DNA of 64,000 nt from Hyphomicrobiales bacterium (GCA_900465675.1 UBJR01000004.1:124001-188000); one strand, 5' to 3'; shown: positions 45,472-56,815, counted from the first letter of the stretch. Notes: a model not told the origin generated them from the letters alone. Numbers and translations: made by a program.

Positions 45472-46947
45472 ATGAGCAGCCAGATCATTCCCGTTGAACC
45501 CTTTGATTATGTCGTCTTCGGCGGCAGCGGCGACCTTGCCGAGCGCAAGCTCCTGCCCGCCCTCTACCACCGCCAGATCGAGGGACAGTTCACCGAACCG
45601 ACGCGCATCATCGGCGCTTCGCGCAGCCCGCTGACCGACGAAGAATACCGCAAGTTCGCCCAGGACGCCCTCAAGGAGCACCTTAAGAAGGGCGAATATG
45701 ACGAAGCGGAAGTCGAAAAGTTCTGCAAGCGTCTGCATTACGTATCGGTCGACGCCCGTTCGGATGCCGGCTGGGACAAGCTGAAGAAGCTGCTCGACGA
45801 CGGCAAGGATCGCGTTCGCGCCTTCTACCTCGCGGTTGCGCCTGGCATCTTCGGCGACATCTCGCAGAAGATCCACGAACACAAGCTGATCACCAAGTCG
45901 ACCCGCATCGTCGTTGAAAAGCCGATCGGCCGCGACCTCGCATCGGCGCTGTCGTTGAACGACAGCATCGGCAAGGCCTTCAAGGAAGAGCAGATCTTCC
46001 GCATCGACCACTATCTCGGCAAGGAAACGGTGCAGAACCTGATGGCGCTGCGCTTTGCCAATGCCCTCTACGAGCCGCTTTGGAACGCCAACTACATCGA
46101 CCACGTGCAAATCACGGTTGCCGAAGCCGTCGGCCTTGAAGGCCGCGCCGGTTACTACGACACGGCAGGCGCGCTGCGCGACATGGTGCAGAACCATATC
46201 CTGCAGCTGCTTTGCCTGACCGCGATGGAAGTTCCCTCCTCGATGGATTCCGAAGCCGTGCGCGATGAGAAGCTGAAGGTGCTGCGCGCACTGAAGCCGA
46301 TCAACGCATCGAATGTCGAGCAGATGACCGTTCGCGGCCAGTACCGCGCCGGCGCCTCCGGCACCGGCCCGGTCAAGGGCTATCTCGAAGAACTCGAAGG
46401 CGGCGTTTCCAACACGGAAACCTTCGTCGCCATCAAGGCCGAGATCAACAATTGGCGCTGGGCCGGCGTTCCGTTCTTCATCCGCACCGGCAAGCGTCTT
46501 GCCGGCCGCATGTCGGAGATCGTCATCACCTTCAAGCCGATCCCGCATTCGGTCTTCGACCAGTCGGCTGGCCGCATCAGCCAGAACCAGCTGATCATCC
46601 GCCTGCAGCCTGACGAAGGCGTCAAGCAGTCGCTGATGATCAAGGATCCGGGCCCGGGCGGCATGCGCCTGCGCAACGTTTCGCTCGACATGAGCTTCGC
46701 CGAAGCGTTCCATGTCCGCAACCCGGACGCCTACGAGCGCCTGCTGATGGACGTCATCCGTTCCAACCAGACGCTGTTCATGCGCCGCGACGAAGTCGAG
46801 GCGGCATGGGACTGGGTCGACCCGATCCTGAAGGGCTGGGAATCCACCGGTCAGCTGGTTCAGGGTTACACCGCAGGCACCTGGGGCCCGAGCCAGGCTA
46901 TCGCGCTGATCGAGCGCGACGGCCGCACCTGGCACGACAACATCTAG
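45472..46947 (+). CDS. zwf: Glucose-6-phosphate 1-dehydrogenase
   Basis: 491 residues from ATG 45472 (GAGAGAAA upstream). NADP-binding VVFGGSGDLAERKLLPALY (a GxxGDLxxRKL motif) and substrate-site RIDHYLGKETVQNL with the conserved Asp-His. EKPIGRDL and the C-terminal domain are complete. Oxidises glucose-6-phosphate to 6-phosphogluconolactone. First gene of zwf-pgl-edd, the Entner-Doudoroff entry operon of rhizobia. Upstream sequence includes an AT-rich symmetric element around 45414-45436. Confidence 0.95.
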   Translation: MSSQIIPVEPFDYVVFGGSGDLAERKLLPALYHRQIEGQFTEPTRIIGASRSPLTDEEYRKFAQDALKEHLKKGEYDEAEVEKFCKRLHYVSVDARSDAGWDKLKKLLDDGKDRVRAFYLAVAPGIFGDISQKIHEHKLITKSTRIVVEKPIGRDLASALSLNDSIGKAFKEEQIFRIDHYLGKETVQNLMALRFANALYEPLWNANYIDHVQITVAEAVGLEGRAGYYDTAGALRDMVQNHILQLLCLTAMEVPSSMDSEAVRDEKLKVLRALKPINASNVEQMTVRGQYRAGASGTGPVKGYLEELEGGVSNTETFVAIKAEINNWRWAGVPFFIRTGKRLAGRMSEIVITFKPIPHSVFDQSAGRISQNQLIIRLQPDEGVKQSLMIKDPGPGGMRLRNVSLDMSFAEAFHVRNPDAYERLLMDVIRSNQTLFMRRDEVEAAWDWVDPILKGWESTGQLVQGYTAGTWGPSQAIALIERDGRTWHDNI

Positions 46948-46958
46948 GATTGAGAGCG

Positions 46959-47657
46959 ATGGCAGCGACCATGCATGCTTTTGCCAATGCCGCGGAACTG
47001 GCCGCCAACCTTGCAGACAAGGTTGCGGACACGCTCTCCAAGGCGATTGCAGCGAAGGGAACGGCGACTATCGCCGTTTCCGGCGGTTCCACGCCGAAAG
47101 CCTTCTTCCAGGCGCTTTCGACGCGCGACCTCGACTGGCCGAAGGTAACGATCACGCTCGTCGACGAGCGCTTCGTGCCTGAAACCAGCGACCGCTCGAA
47201 CCATCTGCTGGTTGCCAGCAACCTGCTGCAGAACAAGGCAAAGGCAGCGCGGTTCCTGCCGCTCTTCCACGACGCGGGCTCCGCGGAAACAGCCGCGAAG
47301 CTTGCCACCACGGAGACGGCATCGGTCGGCAATCCGTTCGATATCGTCATCCTCGGCATGGGGGGCGATGGCCATACGGCTTCGTTCTTCCCGGGCGGCA
47401 ACAATCTTGCGGTCGCGCTCGATCCGAAGACGCCGCGCGGTATCATCACCATGGAAGCGCAGGATGCCGGCGAGCCGCGCCTGACCTTCACCTTCTCCAG
47501 CCTTCAGGACGCCAAGCTCCTGGTGCTTCATATCGAAGGCCAGGGCAAGAAGGACGTGCTGACGAAGGCTGAAGGCGCCGGAGACGAGGCAGAGATGCCG
47601 ATCCGGGCCGTGCTGCGGCGGGCGGCAACGCCTGTCGATATCTACTGGGCTCCGTAA
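46959..47657 (+). CDS. pgl: 6-phosphogluconolactonase
   Basis: 232 residues from ATG 46959, 11 bases after the zwf stop. Conserved [35 protein letters not shown] and [14 protein letters not shown]. Hydrolyses the lactone made by Zwf to 6-phosphogluconate, the substrate of Edd, which follows. Confidence 0.93.
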   Translation: MAATMHAFANAAELAANLADKVADTLSKAIAAKGTATIAVSGGSTPKAFFQALSTRDLDWPKVTITLVDERFVPETSDRSNHLLVASNLLQNKAKAARFLPLFHDAGSAETAAKLATTETASVGNPFDIVILGMGGDGHTASFFPGGNNLAVALDPKTPRGIITMEAQDAGEPRLTFTFSSLQDAKLLVLHIEGQGKKDVLTKAEGAGDEAEMPIRAVLRRAATPVDIYWAP

Positions 47658-47721
47658 GACCAAGCCTTCGGGCGAGCCGCGAACAGACAATTTGAACAGC
47701 AACCAAGGCAGGATAACTCCC

Positions 47722-49542
47722 ATGTCCGCTAACGCACGCATTTCTGCGATTACCTCCCGCATCGTCGAGCGATCGAAGCCGACACGCGAGCGATATCTGG
47801 AGCGCCTGCGCGGCGCGGCATCGAAGGGTGCCGTCCGGTCTATCCTCGGCTGCGCAAACCTTGCGCACGGCTTCGCGGTCTGTTCCCCCGCCGAGAAGGA
47901 TGCGCTCGCCGGCGACCGCGTTCCGAACCTCGGTATCATCACCGCCTATAACGACATGCTCTCGGCCCATCAGCCGTTTGAGACCTACCCAGCGATCATC
48001 CGCGAGGCAGCTGCCGAGGCTGGCGGCATTGCGCAGGTCGCGGGCGGCGTTCCTGCCATGTGCGACGGCGTGACCCAGGGCCAGCCGGGCATGGAGCTCT
48101 CGCTCTTCTCGCGCGACCTGATCGCCATGTCGGCGGGCGTCGGCCTGTCGCACAACATGTTCGACGCGGCGCTCTTCCTCGGTGTTTGCGACAAGATCGT
48201 TCCGGGTCTCGTCATTGCCGCTCTCTCCTTCGGCCACCTGCCGTCGATCTTCGTGCCTGCAGGGCCGATGACGACGGGACTGCCGAACGACGAGAAGTCG
48301 CGCGTGCGCCAACTCTATGCCGAAGGCAAGGTCGGCCGCGCAGAGCTGCTGGAAGCCGAATCCAAGTCCTATCACGGGCCGGGTACCTGCACCTTCTATG
48401 GCACCGCCAATTCCAACCAGATGCTGATGGAGATCATGGGCTTCCATATGCCCGGCTCCTCCTTCATCAATCCCGGCACGCCGCTGCGTGAAGCGCTGAC
48501 GCGCGAAGCCGCCAAGCGGGCGCTGGCGATTACCGCGCTCGGCAACGAATTCACGCCGGCGGGCGAGATGATCGATGAGCGGTCAGTGGTGAACGGCGTT
48601 GTCGGCCTGCATGCGACGGGTGGTTCCACGAACCATACGCTGCATCTCGTCGCCATGGCGCGTGCCGCCGGTATCCAGCTGACGTGGCAGGATATCGCCG
48701 AGCTCTCGGAAGAAATCCCGCTGCTTGCCCGCGTCTATCCGAACGGCCTCGCCGACGTGAACCACTTCCACGCTGCCGGCGGCATGGGCTTCCTGATCAA
48801 GGAGCTTCTGAAGCAGGGCATGCTGCATGGTGACGTGCGCACCGTCGCCGGTCAGGGCCTCGAAGCCTATACGATCGATGCCCGCCTCGGCGACAACAAC
48901 ACGGTCGTCCGCGAGCCCTCCCCCGAAAAGAGTCACGACCCGAAGGTGCTTGCGAGCATCGAGACGCCCTTCCAGGCGAATGGCGGCTTGAAGATGCTAC
49001 GCGGCAATCTCGGCAAGGGGGTCATCAAGATCTCGGCCGTAAAGCCGGACCGTCATATCATTGAGGCCCCTGCAATCGTCTTCCACAGCCAGCAGGAGTT
49101 GCAGGACGCCTTCAAGGAAGGTAAGCTCAACCGCGATTTCGTCGCCGTCGTGCGCTTCCAGGGTCCGAAGGCCAACGGCATGCCGGAGCTGCACAAGCTG
49201 ACGCCGCCGCTCGGCGTGCTGCAGGACCGCGGCTTCCGCGTCGCACTGCTGACCGACGGGCGCATGTCCGGCGCATCGGGCAAGGTTCCGGCAGCGATCC
49301 ATGTGACGCCCGAGGCCGTCGAAGGCGGTCCGATCGCCCGCATCCAGGATGGCGACATCATTCGTCTCGACGCCATCCGCGGCACGCTTGAGGTGCTTGT
49401 CGATGCCGCAACCATGGCCGAACGCGAGCCGGTGACGGCCGATCTCTCGGAAAACGAATGGGGCATGGGCCGCGAGCTCTTCGCGCCGTTCCGCCGCGCG
49501 GTCGGCGCCTCCGATCACGGAGCGAGCGTCCTCTTCCACTAA
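47722..49542 (+). CDS. edd: Phosphogluconate dehydratase
   Basis: 606 residues from ATG 47722 (AGGA upstream). IlvD/Edd family: [4Fe-4S] and Mg ligands in [24 protein letters not shown] and GVCDKIVPG, with [25 protein letters not shown] and [22 protein letters not shown]. Converts 6-phosphogluconate to 2-keto-3-deoxy-6-phosphogluconate. The aldolase Eda is not encoded in this window. End of the operon is marked by a strong terminator. Confidence 0.95.
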   Translation: MSANARISAITSRIVERSKPTRERYLERLRGAASKGAVRSILGCANLAHGFAVCSPAEKDALAGDRVPNLGIITAYNDMLSAHQPFETYPAIIREAAAEAGGIAQVAGGVPAMCDGVTQGQPGMELSLFSRDLIAMSAGVGLSHNMFDAALFLGVCDKIVPGLVIAALSFGHLPSIFVPAGPMTTGLPNDEKSRVRQLYAEGKVGRAELLEAESKSYHGPGTCTFYGTANSNQMLMEIMGFHMPGSSFINPGTPLREALTREAAKRALAITALGNEFTPAGEMIDERSVVNGVVGLHATGGSTNHTLHLVAMARAAGIQLTWQDIAELSEEIPLLARVYPNGLADVNHFHAAGGMGFLIKELLKQGMLHGDVRTVAGQGLEAYTIDARLGDNNTVVREPSPEKSHDPKVLASIETPFQANGGLKMLRGNLGKGVIKISAVKPDRHIIEAPAIVFHSQQELQDAFKEGKLNRDFVAVVRFQGPKANGMPELHKLTPPLGVLQDRGFRVALLTDGRMSGASGKVPAAIHVTPEAVEGGPIARIQDGDIIRLDAIRGTLEVLVDAATMAEREPVTADLSENEWGMGRELFAPFRRAVGASDHGASVLFH

Positions 49543-49546
49543 ACGA

Positions 49547-49575
49547 AAAAGCCCGCGATCGACTCGCGGGCTTTT
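49547..49575 (+). terminator. Rho-independent terminator of zwf-pgl-edd
   Basis: A perfect 12-bp stem, 49547-49558 with 49564-49575, loop TCGAC, with A-rich and T-rich arms, just after the edd stop. It probably also ends the convergent minus-strand gene at 49601. Confidence 0.88.
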
Positions 49576-49600
49576 CTCTTTTCAGGTCGTGCAGCCCCGA

Positions 49601-49954
49601 TCAGCCGCGGACGTCGAGGACGTAGTCGCGATGCGCCGGATGCGTGCTGTAGACGAAGATCTTGTTGAGCTCCTTCTGCGTCAGCAGGCGCAGGAAGCGG
49701 ACTTCCACCGTGTTGTTGGCATTCACCCGCATCAGCATGCAGCCGACCTTGGTGATGCGTGCATCCGGGATGTCCAGATAGAACTGCTTGGGCAGATTGA
49801 ACTGCGTCAGGATGGCGAGAACCGCCGAGCTCACCGAGATGCGAACGATATCGCAACGGCGCGAGGCCATGTGCATGACGCCTTTCTCGGTATATTCGAG
49901 ACGCGCCGCGTTCATCGTGTCCTCCATTTTGAACCGCTGTTCGCGGTCATACAT
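49601..49954 (-). CDS. PilZ-like small protein
   Basis: 117 residues from ATG 49954 (AAGGAA upstream). The pattern RRCDIVRISVSSAVLAI, then LPKQFYLDIPDARITKVGCMLMRVNANNTVEVRFLRLL fits the six-stranded PilZ barrel (variant DxSxxG, then a Cys-Val/Arg strand and a V-x-F strand). The RxxxR c-di-GMP motif is not clearly present, so it may be a non-binding PilZ variant. Sits between edd and aglK as an independent gene. Function unknown. Confidence 0.6.
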   Translation of the reverse strand: MYDREQRFKMEDTMNAARLEYTEKGVMHMASRRCDIVRISVSSAVLAILTQFNLPKQFYLDIPDARITKVGCMLMRVNANNTVEVRFLRLLTQKELNKIFVYSTHPAHRDYVLDVRG

Positions 49955-50088
49955 GAAGGATTCTTCCTTGTTCAAAAAATGCCCTGATGGCGATGGATTT
50001 GATACACCCACGACCTTATTCCCCACTCGATACAATGGGGAAATGCTAGCAGCGCCGACTTAACAGAAAGTGTCGAATGGAGGGCTTC

Positions 50089-50111
50089 GGGGGCTTCGTG
50101 AAAAAGCCCCC
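50089..50111. terminator. Stem-loop after aglK
   Basis: GGGGGCTT (50089-50096) pairs with AAGCCCCC (50104-50111) around a 7-base loop. It lies 11 bases past the aglK stop. The T-rich stretch (AATTTT) follows on the plus strand only, so its role for the minus-strand agl operon is uncertain. Confidence 0.5.
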
Positions 50112-50122
50112 AATTTTGGCTG

Positions 50123-51211
<1,089 letters not shown>

Positions 51212-51230
51212 CAGTGCCTCCCTCTGATTT

Positions 51231-52883
51231 TTAGGCGAGCCGGGCGAAATAAGCGCCCCACGCCGGAATATCGATTTTTCCGCCATAGTTATTGCTGGTG
51301 AAGCCGTGGCCCGTCAACGCCTGCCAGTCACCATCCGGCAACGTAACGATCGTTTCAGCAGCACCCATGTTGAACACGCAAAGCATTTTTTCGTTGCCGT
51401 ATTCGCGCGTGAAAATCAGGCCGTCACCCTGCGGCTCCTCGAAAGCGATCTCGCCCTTGGCGAAGGCCGGGAACTGCTTGCGAAACGCGAGGAAGCGCCG
51501 GTAGTGCTCGAGCACCGAGTTCTCATCGCCCTGCTGCACGCTGACAGCGCGCAGGATGTGCTCGACCGGAACCGGCAGCCATGGCTTGACGGTGGAGAAA
51601 CCGCCCTGCGCGACCTGGCTGTCCCAGACCATCGGGGTACGGCAGCCGTCGCGGCCCTTGAACTCCGGCCAGAACTGGATGCCGTAGGGATCCTGCAGAT
51701 CCTGATAGGCAAGGTCAGCCTCGGTGAGACCAAGCTCTTCGCCCTGATAGAGGCAGACGGAACCGCGCAGCGTCATCAGCAGGGATGCATATTGCTTGGC
51801 GAAGGCGTCGTGGTCCGACACCAGCGAGCCCCAACGGCTGACATGGCGCATGACGTCGTGGTTGGAGAAAGCCCAGCAGGCCCAGCCATCGGGCGCCGCA
51901 GCGCCGAAATCCTTCATCACCTCTTCGACCCGCTCAGGCGAGAGCGGATCGGGTGCCAGGAACTCGAAGGCATAGCACATGTGCATCTTGTCATTGCCGG
52001 ACGTGTATTCGCCCACGATCTCAAGGCCGCGCTGGCTGTCGCCGACTTCGCCGACGGCGGCGATTGCCGGAAACTCTTCGAGCACGGCGCGGAAGCGCTT
52101 CAGGAAGTCGATATTCTCCGGGCGGTTCTTGTCGTACAGATGCTCCTGGAAATTATAGGGGTTCACGGCCGGTGCCGTGGATGCATTGCGGCGCTCGGGC
52201 GCCAGCGCCGGGTTATCGCGCAGCTGCTTGTCGTGGAAGTAGAAGTTGATCGTATCCAGACGGAAGCCATCGACGCCGCGCTTCAGCCAGAAACGGACGA
52301 CATCGAGCAGGCGGTCCTGAACCTCCGGGTTGTGGAGGTTCATATCCGGCTGCGACGTCAGGAAGTTGTGCATGTAATACTGCATGCGCGTCGGATCCCA
52401 CGCCCACGCGGAACCGCCGAAGATCGACAGCCAGTTGTTGGGCGGCGTGCCATCAGGCTTGGCATCGGCCCAGACATACCAGTCAGCCTTGGCGTTGGTC
52501 TTGCTCGACCGGCTTTCGACGAACCACGGATGCTGGTCCGACGAATGCGAGATAACGAGATCGATCATCACCTTGATGCCGAGACGATGGGCCTCGGCGA
52601 TCAGGGTGTCGAAATCCACGAGCGTGCCGAAAATCGTATCGACGTTTTCGTAATCCGATACGTCATAGCCGAAATCGCGCATCGGCGAGGTGAAGAACGG
52701 CGAGATCCAAATCGCATCGGCGCCCAGAGCAGCGACATGCGGCAACCGGGCGGTGATGCCCTTCAGGTCGCCGATGCCGTCACCATTTGAGTCCTGGTAG
52801 GAGCGCGGATAGATCTGATAGATCACCGCGCCACGCCACCAGTCCTTGTCGTCAGCCAAATTGGGTTGAGATGCCACGCTCAT
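51231..52883 (-). CDS. aglA: Alpha-glucosidase AglA (glycoside hydrolase family 13)
   Basis: 550 residues, no signal peptide, so cytoplasmic. GH13 catalytic residues are visible: nucleophile Asp210 in DGFRLDT, acid/base Glu279 in AAVGEVGD, and Asp343 in FSNHDVMR. Conserved early regions (GDLKGITARLPHVAALGADAIWISPFFTSPM) are present. Hydrolyses sucrose, maltose and trehalose-type alpha-glucosides after import. Start 52883; the next gene aglK begins 19 bases after its stop. Confidence 0.93.
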   Translation of the reverse strand: MSVASQPNLADDKDWWRGAVIYQIYPRSYQDSNGDGIGDLKGITARLPHVAALGADAIWISPFFTSPMRDFGYDVSDYENVDTIFGTLVDFDTLIAEAHRLGIKVMIDLVISHSSDQHPWFVESRSSKTNAKADWYVWADAKPDGTPPNNWLSIFGGSAWAWDPTRMQYYMHNFLTSQPDMNLHNPEVQDRLLDVVRFWLKRGVDGFRLDTINFYFHDKQLRDNPALAPERRNASTAPAVNPYNFQEHLYDKNRPENIDFLKRFRAVLEEFPAIAAVGEVGDSQRGLEIVGEYTSGNDKMHMCYAFEFLAPDPLSPERVEEVMKDFGAAAPDGWACWAFSNHDVMRHVSRWGSLVSDHDAFAKQYASLLMTLRGSVCLYQGEELGLTEADLAYQDLQDPYGIQFWPEFKGRDGCRTPMVWDSQVAQGGFSTVKPWLPVPVEHILRAVSVQQGDENSVLEHYRRFLAFRKQFPAFAKGEIAFEEPQGDGLIFTREYGNEKMLCVFNMGAAETIVTLPDGDWQALTGHGFTSNNYGGKIDIPAWGAYFARLA

Positions 52884-52919
52884 GTCTTTTCCTATGCGAA
52901 GTCAGGTCTTGGGATTGGA

Positions 52920-54086
52920 TCAGCCGCCCTTGACCGAACCCGCCAGCAGGCCACGCACCAGATATCGCTGCAGCCCGAAGAACACGAGCAGCGGAACGAT
53001 GATGGTGACAAAGGCCGAGGCCGTCAGGATTTCCCAGTTGCCGCCGCGCGAACCGAGCAGCGCGTTGAGGCTGCCGGTGAGCACGAGATGCTGCCTGTCG
53101 GTGCCGAGGAAGACCATGGCGACGAGCAGGTCGTTCCACACCCACAGGAACTGGAAGATCGCGAAGGACGCGAGTGCCGGGAAGGACAAGGGAAGAACGA
53201 TTTTGACGAAAATCTCGAAATCGGTCGCGCCGTCGACACGGGCGGATTCGATGATCTCCTTGGGCAGCCCCGCGATATAGGCGCGGAGCAGATAGATGGC
53301 GAGCGGCATGCCGAAGGCGGTATGAGCCAGCCAGATGCCGGGATAGGTCTTCGACGGCGCATCGAGTGCGGCACCGACGATATTGTAGAGCCGGAGCAGC
53401 GGGATCAGCGACATCTGCAGCGGCACGACGATGAGGCCCACCACCAGCGCGATGATCAGCGCACGGCCCGGAAACTCCATCCAGCTCAGCGCATAGGCCG
53501 CAAAGGCCGCGATGAGGATCGGGATGATCGTCGCCGGGATCGTCACCGTCAGCGAATTGATGAAGGACTGGCCGATGCCCTCGCCCGTCAGAACCGTCTT
53601 GTAGTTATCAAGCGTGAATTCCGGCGGGGTCGAGATCGCAACGTAAACACGGCGGCCGGCATCGTCATCGGTGAAGGCTGCGGTCTTGGTATAGCGGTAG
53701 GTGCCGTCGGTGTTGACCTGCAGGTTGAGACCGTCGCCGAGATCGGCGTTCTCGCCGACCTTGTAGGCCGACGGCTGCTGGATGCGCGTGCCGAAGGCGC
53801 TGATTGCGCGACCGGCCAGATCGCCTTGCAGCACATTGCCGGCGATGACGTAGAGCGGGCCTTCCTGCTTCTGATCGGCAGCGGCGCCGACGCGGGCGGC
53901 CACCGTGCGGGTGGAGCCGACGAAGGACGTCCACCAGCCCGACACGACGATCTGATCCTTATCGCGCAGCGCGCTGACGAAGATGCCGAGGGTCGGGATC
54001 AACCAGATGATGACTATCAGGAGAACGCAGGCGTGAACGAAGAGACGGGCCGGGCCTATCTTGAAGAAGCTTCCTGACAAGGTCAT
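52920..54086 (-). CDS. aglG: Alpha-glucoside ABC transporter permease AglG
   Basis: 388 residues, longer than the usual 280 of MalG-type permeases. Between the first membrane segment (LFVHACVLLIVIIWLIPTLGIFVSAL) and the core lies an insertion of about 150 residues with repeated short beta-type units (DLGDGLNLQVNTDGTYRYTKTAAFTDDDAG). It is probably periplasmic and is a known feature of AglG. The EAA loop is ESARVDGATDFEIFVKIVLPLSFPALASF. Starts 1 base after the aglF stop. Confidence 0.9.
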   Translation of the reverse strand: MTLSGSFFKIGPARLFVHACVLLIVIIWLIPTLGIFVSALRDKDQIVVSGWWTSFVGSTRTVAARVGAAADQKQEGPLYVIAGNVLQGDLAGRAISAFGTRIQQPSAYKVGENADLGDGLNLQVNTDGTYRYTKTAAFTDDDAGRRVYVAISTPPEFTLDNYKTVLTGEGIGQSFINSLTVTIPATIIPILIAAFAAYALSWMEFPGRALIIALVVGLIVVPLQMSLIPLLRLYNIVGAALDAPSKTYPGIWLAHTAFGMPLAIYLLRAYIAGLPKEIIESARVDGATDFEIFVKIVLPLSFPALASFAIFQFLWVWNDLLVAMVFLGTDRQHLVLTGSLNALLGSRGGNWEILTASAFVTIIVPLLVFFGLQRYLVRGLLAGSVKGG

Positions 54087-54087
54087 C

Positions 54088-55101
54088 TCAGTGCCCTCCG
54101 AGTTCGCGGTTGGCGCGGCGGACGTTCCAGACCATGATTGGCGTCACGGCCAGCATGATGATCAGCGCGATAACCGCACTTCGGCCGGAATCCCCGCCTC
54201 CGCGGAACATCCAGTCGAACATCAGGTTCGCAAGCACCATGGTCTGCCATTGGCCGTTGGTCATCGTCAGCACGATGTCGAAGACCTTGAGGACGAGGAT
54301 GGTAATGGTTGTCCAAACGACGGCGATCGTGCCCCAGACCTGCGGCACCATGATGCGCCAGAAGATCTGCCAGCCATTGGCGCCGTCGATGACAGCCGCC
54401 TCGATCGTCTCCTCCGGGATACCGCGAAGGGCGGCCGACAGGATGACCATGGCGAAGCCGGTCTGGATCCAGATGAGGATGACCATCAGGAAGAAATTGT
54501 TCCAGAAAGGCACCGAGATCCAGACCTCGGGCGTGCCGCCGAACATCTGGACGATGGCGTTCAGAAGGCCGATCTGCACGTCGTTGCCGCCGCGATATTC
54601 GTAGATGAACTTCCAGATGACCGAAGCGCCGACGAAGGAAATCGCCATCGGCATGAAGACGATGCTTTTCGCGATATTGCCCCACCAGATGCGGTCGGTC
54701 ATCACGGCGATGACGAGACCGAAGAAGGTGCAGGCGGCCGGCACGACGGCGAGCCAGAGAATGTTGTTGAAAATCGACTGGCGGAATTCGCGGTCGCTGA
54801 GCGCCCAGGTGTAATTGGCGAAACCGACGAAATTCGAACCTGATCTGTCATAGAAGGACAGAATGAAGGTCGCGATCACGGGATAGACGAGATAGACGAT
54901 CAGCAGGAAAAGCGCCGGGCCGAGAAACAGCCAGGGGCGGATCATGCCGCGAAGATTGAGATTGCGCGCGGCGGAATGGATATCACCATCCCTGACCGGC
55001 AGCGCCAGATCCAAAATCTTGTTCGAGAAATAGAAATAGGCCGAGCAGGCGAAAACCGCCACGACCACCACGCCCAAAGCGGAAACTATCTGCGATAGCA
55101 T
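54088..55101 (-). CDS. aglF: Alpha-glucoside ABC transporter permease AglF
   Basis: 337 residues. An extra N-terminal membrane helix (SALGVVVVAVFACSAYFYFS) precedes the six core segments. EAA loop: ETIEAAVIDGANGWQIFWRIMVPQVWGTIAV. MalF-type partner of AglG. It is separated from aglE by 165 bases with stem-loops. Confidence 0.9.
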   Translation of the reverse strand: MLSQIVSALGVVVVAVFACSAYFYFSNKILDLALPVRDGDIHSAARNLNLRGMIRPWLFLGPALFLLIVYLVYPVIATFILSFYDRSGSNFVGFANYTWALSDREFRQSIFNNILWLAVVPAACTFFGLVIAVMTDRIWWGNIAKSIVFMPMAISFVGASVIWKFIYEYRGGNDVQIGLLNAIVQMFGGTPEVWISVPFWNNFFLMVILIWIQTGFAMVILSAALRGIPEETIEAAVIDGANGWQIFWRIMVPQVWGTIAVVWTTITILVLKVFDIVLTMTNGQWQTMVLANLMFDWMFRGGGDSGRSAVIALIIMLAVTPIMVWNVRRANRELGGH

Positions 55102-55191
55102 TCGTCCCTCCCCTGCTACCCTAGTCTATCTGAAGGGCTTACACCGGCCTGCGTCAACTTCTTCTCGGCGTTTGACCACAGTTCCGGTGCC

Positions 55192-55217
55192 GGCCGGATC
55201 CTTTTGCGGATCCGGCC
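55192..55217 (-). repeat. Stem-loop between aglE and aglF
   Basis: GGCCGGATCC (55192-55201) and GGATCCGGCC (55208-55217) form a perfect 10-bp stem with a 6-base loop. A weaker CGCTGC/GCAGCG pair lies next to it, nearer aglE. There is no T run, so it probably protects the aglE message and lowers downstream expression. Confidence 0.55.
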
Positions 55218-55266
55218 CTGCATTCCGGCGCTGCCGCGGGAAATCCGCAGCAGCGTTCAAGGATGA

Positions 55267-56628
55267 TTACTTGATGGCGTCCCAGGCAGCCTGGATTTCC
55301 TTGCCGGTGTCTTCGGCAGACTTGCCGCCGACGAAATCGACCATGCCGGTCCAGAAGGCGCCAGCGCCGATCTTGCCGGGCATCAGGTCCGAACCGTCGA
55401 AGCGGAAGGTCGTGGCCGTCGTCAGGATTTCTCCTTCGCGCTTCATCTGATCGTTGGCGTAAGCCGCGGTGCTGACACCCTTGTAAGGCGTCAGGAAGCT
55501 CGACTGTGCCATCCAGACTTCATGTGCGATCGGCGTCTTCAGGAAGTCGACGAAGGCGCGAGCCGTCTTCGAGTCCTTGGTGATCGACACCAGCGTGCCG
55601 GCACCCAGAACCGGCTTGCCGAGATCGGCATGCGCAGCATAGGTCGGCATGTAGAAGAAGTCGGCATCGGTGCCGAGCTTCGTGCCTTCAGGGAAGAAGG
55701 ACGGGATGAACGAAGCCTGGTGGTGCAGGTAGCACTTCGGCGGAACGGCGAAGAGGCCCTTCGGGCTATCGCGGAAGTCGGTCGAAGCCACGGCTGCGAC
55801 ACCGCCATCGACATACTTTTCGTTCTTGGCGAACTTGCCGAATTCCTCGATCGCGGCAACGACGGCCGGATCGGTGAACTTCACTTCGTTGGTGGTCCAC
55901 TTGTCGTAGACGTCAGGCTTCTGCGTGCGCAGCATGATGTCTTCGATCCAGTCGGTTGCCGGCCAGCCGGTCGCGCCACCGGAACCGAGACCGATGCACC
56001 AGGGCACGCCGCCGTCCTTGACGATCTGATCCGTCAGCGCATGGAGTTCTTCCATGGTGGTCGGCACCTTGTAACCGGCTTCCTTGAAGTTTTCAGGAAC
56101 ATACCAGACCAGCGACTTCACGTCGGCCTTGTAGGGGAAAGCGTAGAAGCCTTCCTTGCCGTCCTTGCCCTTGTAGGTGCCGTAACCGACCCAGCTGTCG
56201 CCGGCGCCGTAATTATCCTTGACCCACTTGGCCGTGTCGTCGCCGAGCGGCGTCAGAAAGCCCTTGCTGGCCAGATCGGCGAAGAGGCCCGGCTGCGGCA
56301 GGATCGCGACATTCGGCGGCGAACCGGCCTGAGTGTCGATGACGATCTGCTGTTCGTAGTTTTCCGAAGACGAATAGGTGGCTTCGATGCCGGTCGCTTC
56401 GGTGAAGTAGGCAAGAATACTGCGGAAGAAGGCTTCGTCCTCACCGCGCCACGGTCCGAAAATGGTCAGCGGCTGACCCTTCAGGTCGGCATGCGATGCC
56501 TTGAATTCGTCGTAGCTCTTCCAATTGAACTTGGCGTCTTCGCCCGGAGCAAATTTCAAATCAGCGGCAGAAACACCACCTGCAAAAAGCGCCGCCGCGG
56601 CGACGCTCATCAAGAAAGTCTTTTTCAT
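55267..56628 (-). CDS. aglE: Alpha-glucoside ABC transporter substrate-binding protein AglE
   Basis: 453 residues. Signal peptide about 1-21 (MKKTFLMSVAAAALFAGGVSA). Family 1 sugar-binding protein: GPWRGEDEAFFRSILAYFTEATGIEATYSSSENYEQQI, with typical hinge regions. Begins the operon; the ATG is preceded by GGAGG-type purines. A LacI-type operator lies 57 bases upstream of the start. Binds trehalose, maltose or sucrose in the periplasm. Confidence 0.92.
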   Translation of the reverse strand: MKKTFLMSVAAAALFAGGVSAADLKFAPGEDAKFNWKSYDEFKASHADLKGQPLTIFGPWRGEDEAFFRSILAYFTEATGIEATYSSSENYEQQIVIDTQAGSPPNVAILPQPGLFADLASKGFLTPLGDDTAKWVKDNYGAGDSWVGYGTYKGKDGKEGFYAFPYKADVKSLVWYVPENFKEAGYKVPTTMEELHALTDQIVKDGGVPWCIGLGSGGATGWPATDWIEDIMLRTQKPDVYDKWTTNEVKFTDPAVVAAIEEFGKFAKNEKYVDGGVAAVASTDFRDSPKGLFAVPPKCYLHHQASFIPSFFPEGTKLGTDADFFYMPTYAAHADLGKPVLGAGTLVSITKDSKTARAFVDFLKTPIAHEVWMAQSSFLTPYKGVSTAAYANDQMKREGEILTTATTFRFDGSDLMPGKIGAGAFWTGMVDFVGGKSAEDTGKEIQAAWDAIK

Positions 56629-56684
56629 GTGATCAACCTCCCATCACAATCCCAACGGCACTTTCAACCTCTCACCGGAGGACT

Positions 56685-56698
56685 TCAAAGCGCTTTGA
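56685..56698. promoter_or_regulatory. LacI-type operator upstream of aglE
   Basis: TCAAAGCGCTTTGA is a perfect 14-base palindrome centred on CG, the classic LacI/GalR operator form. It lies 57 bases before the aglE start. A second site with the same core is 150 bases away next to aglR. Confidence 0.75.
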
Positions 56699-56815
56699 CA
56701 AACAACTCATCTCACTCTCGCGTGAAAGGAGTCAAGCCATTTCGCGAATACCGCTAAAAGAGACGCAAATATCGCGGTGCAGCAACGCTTAAACGGGAAT
56801 ATGGAGCGATTTTTC

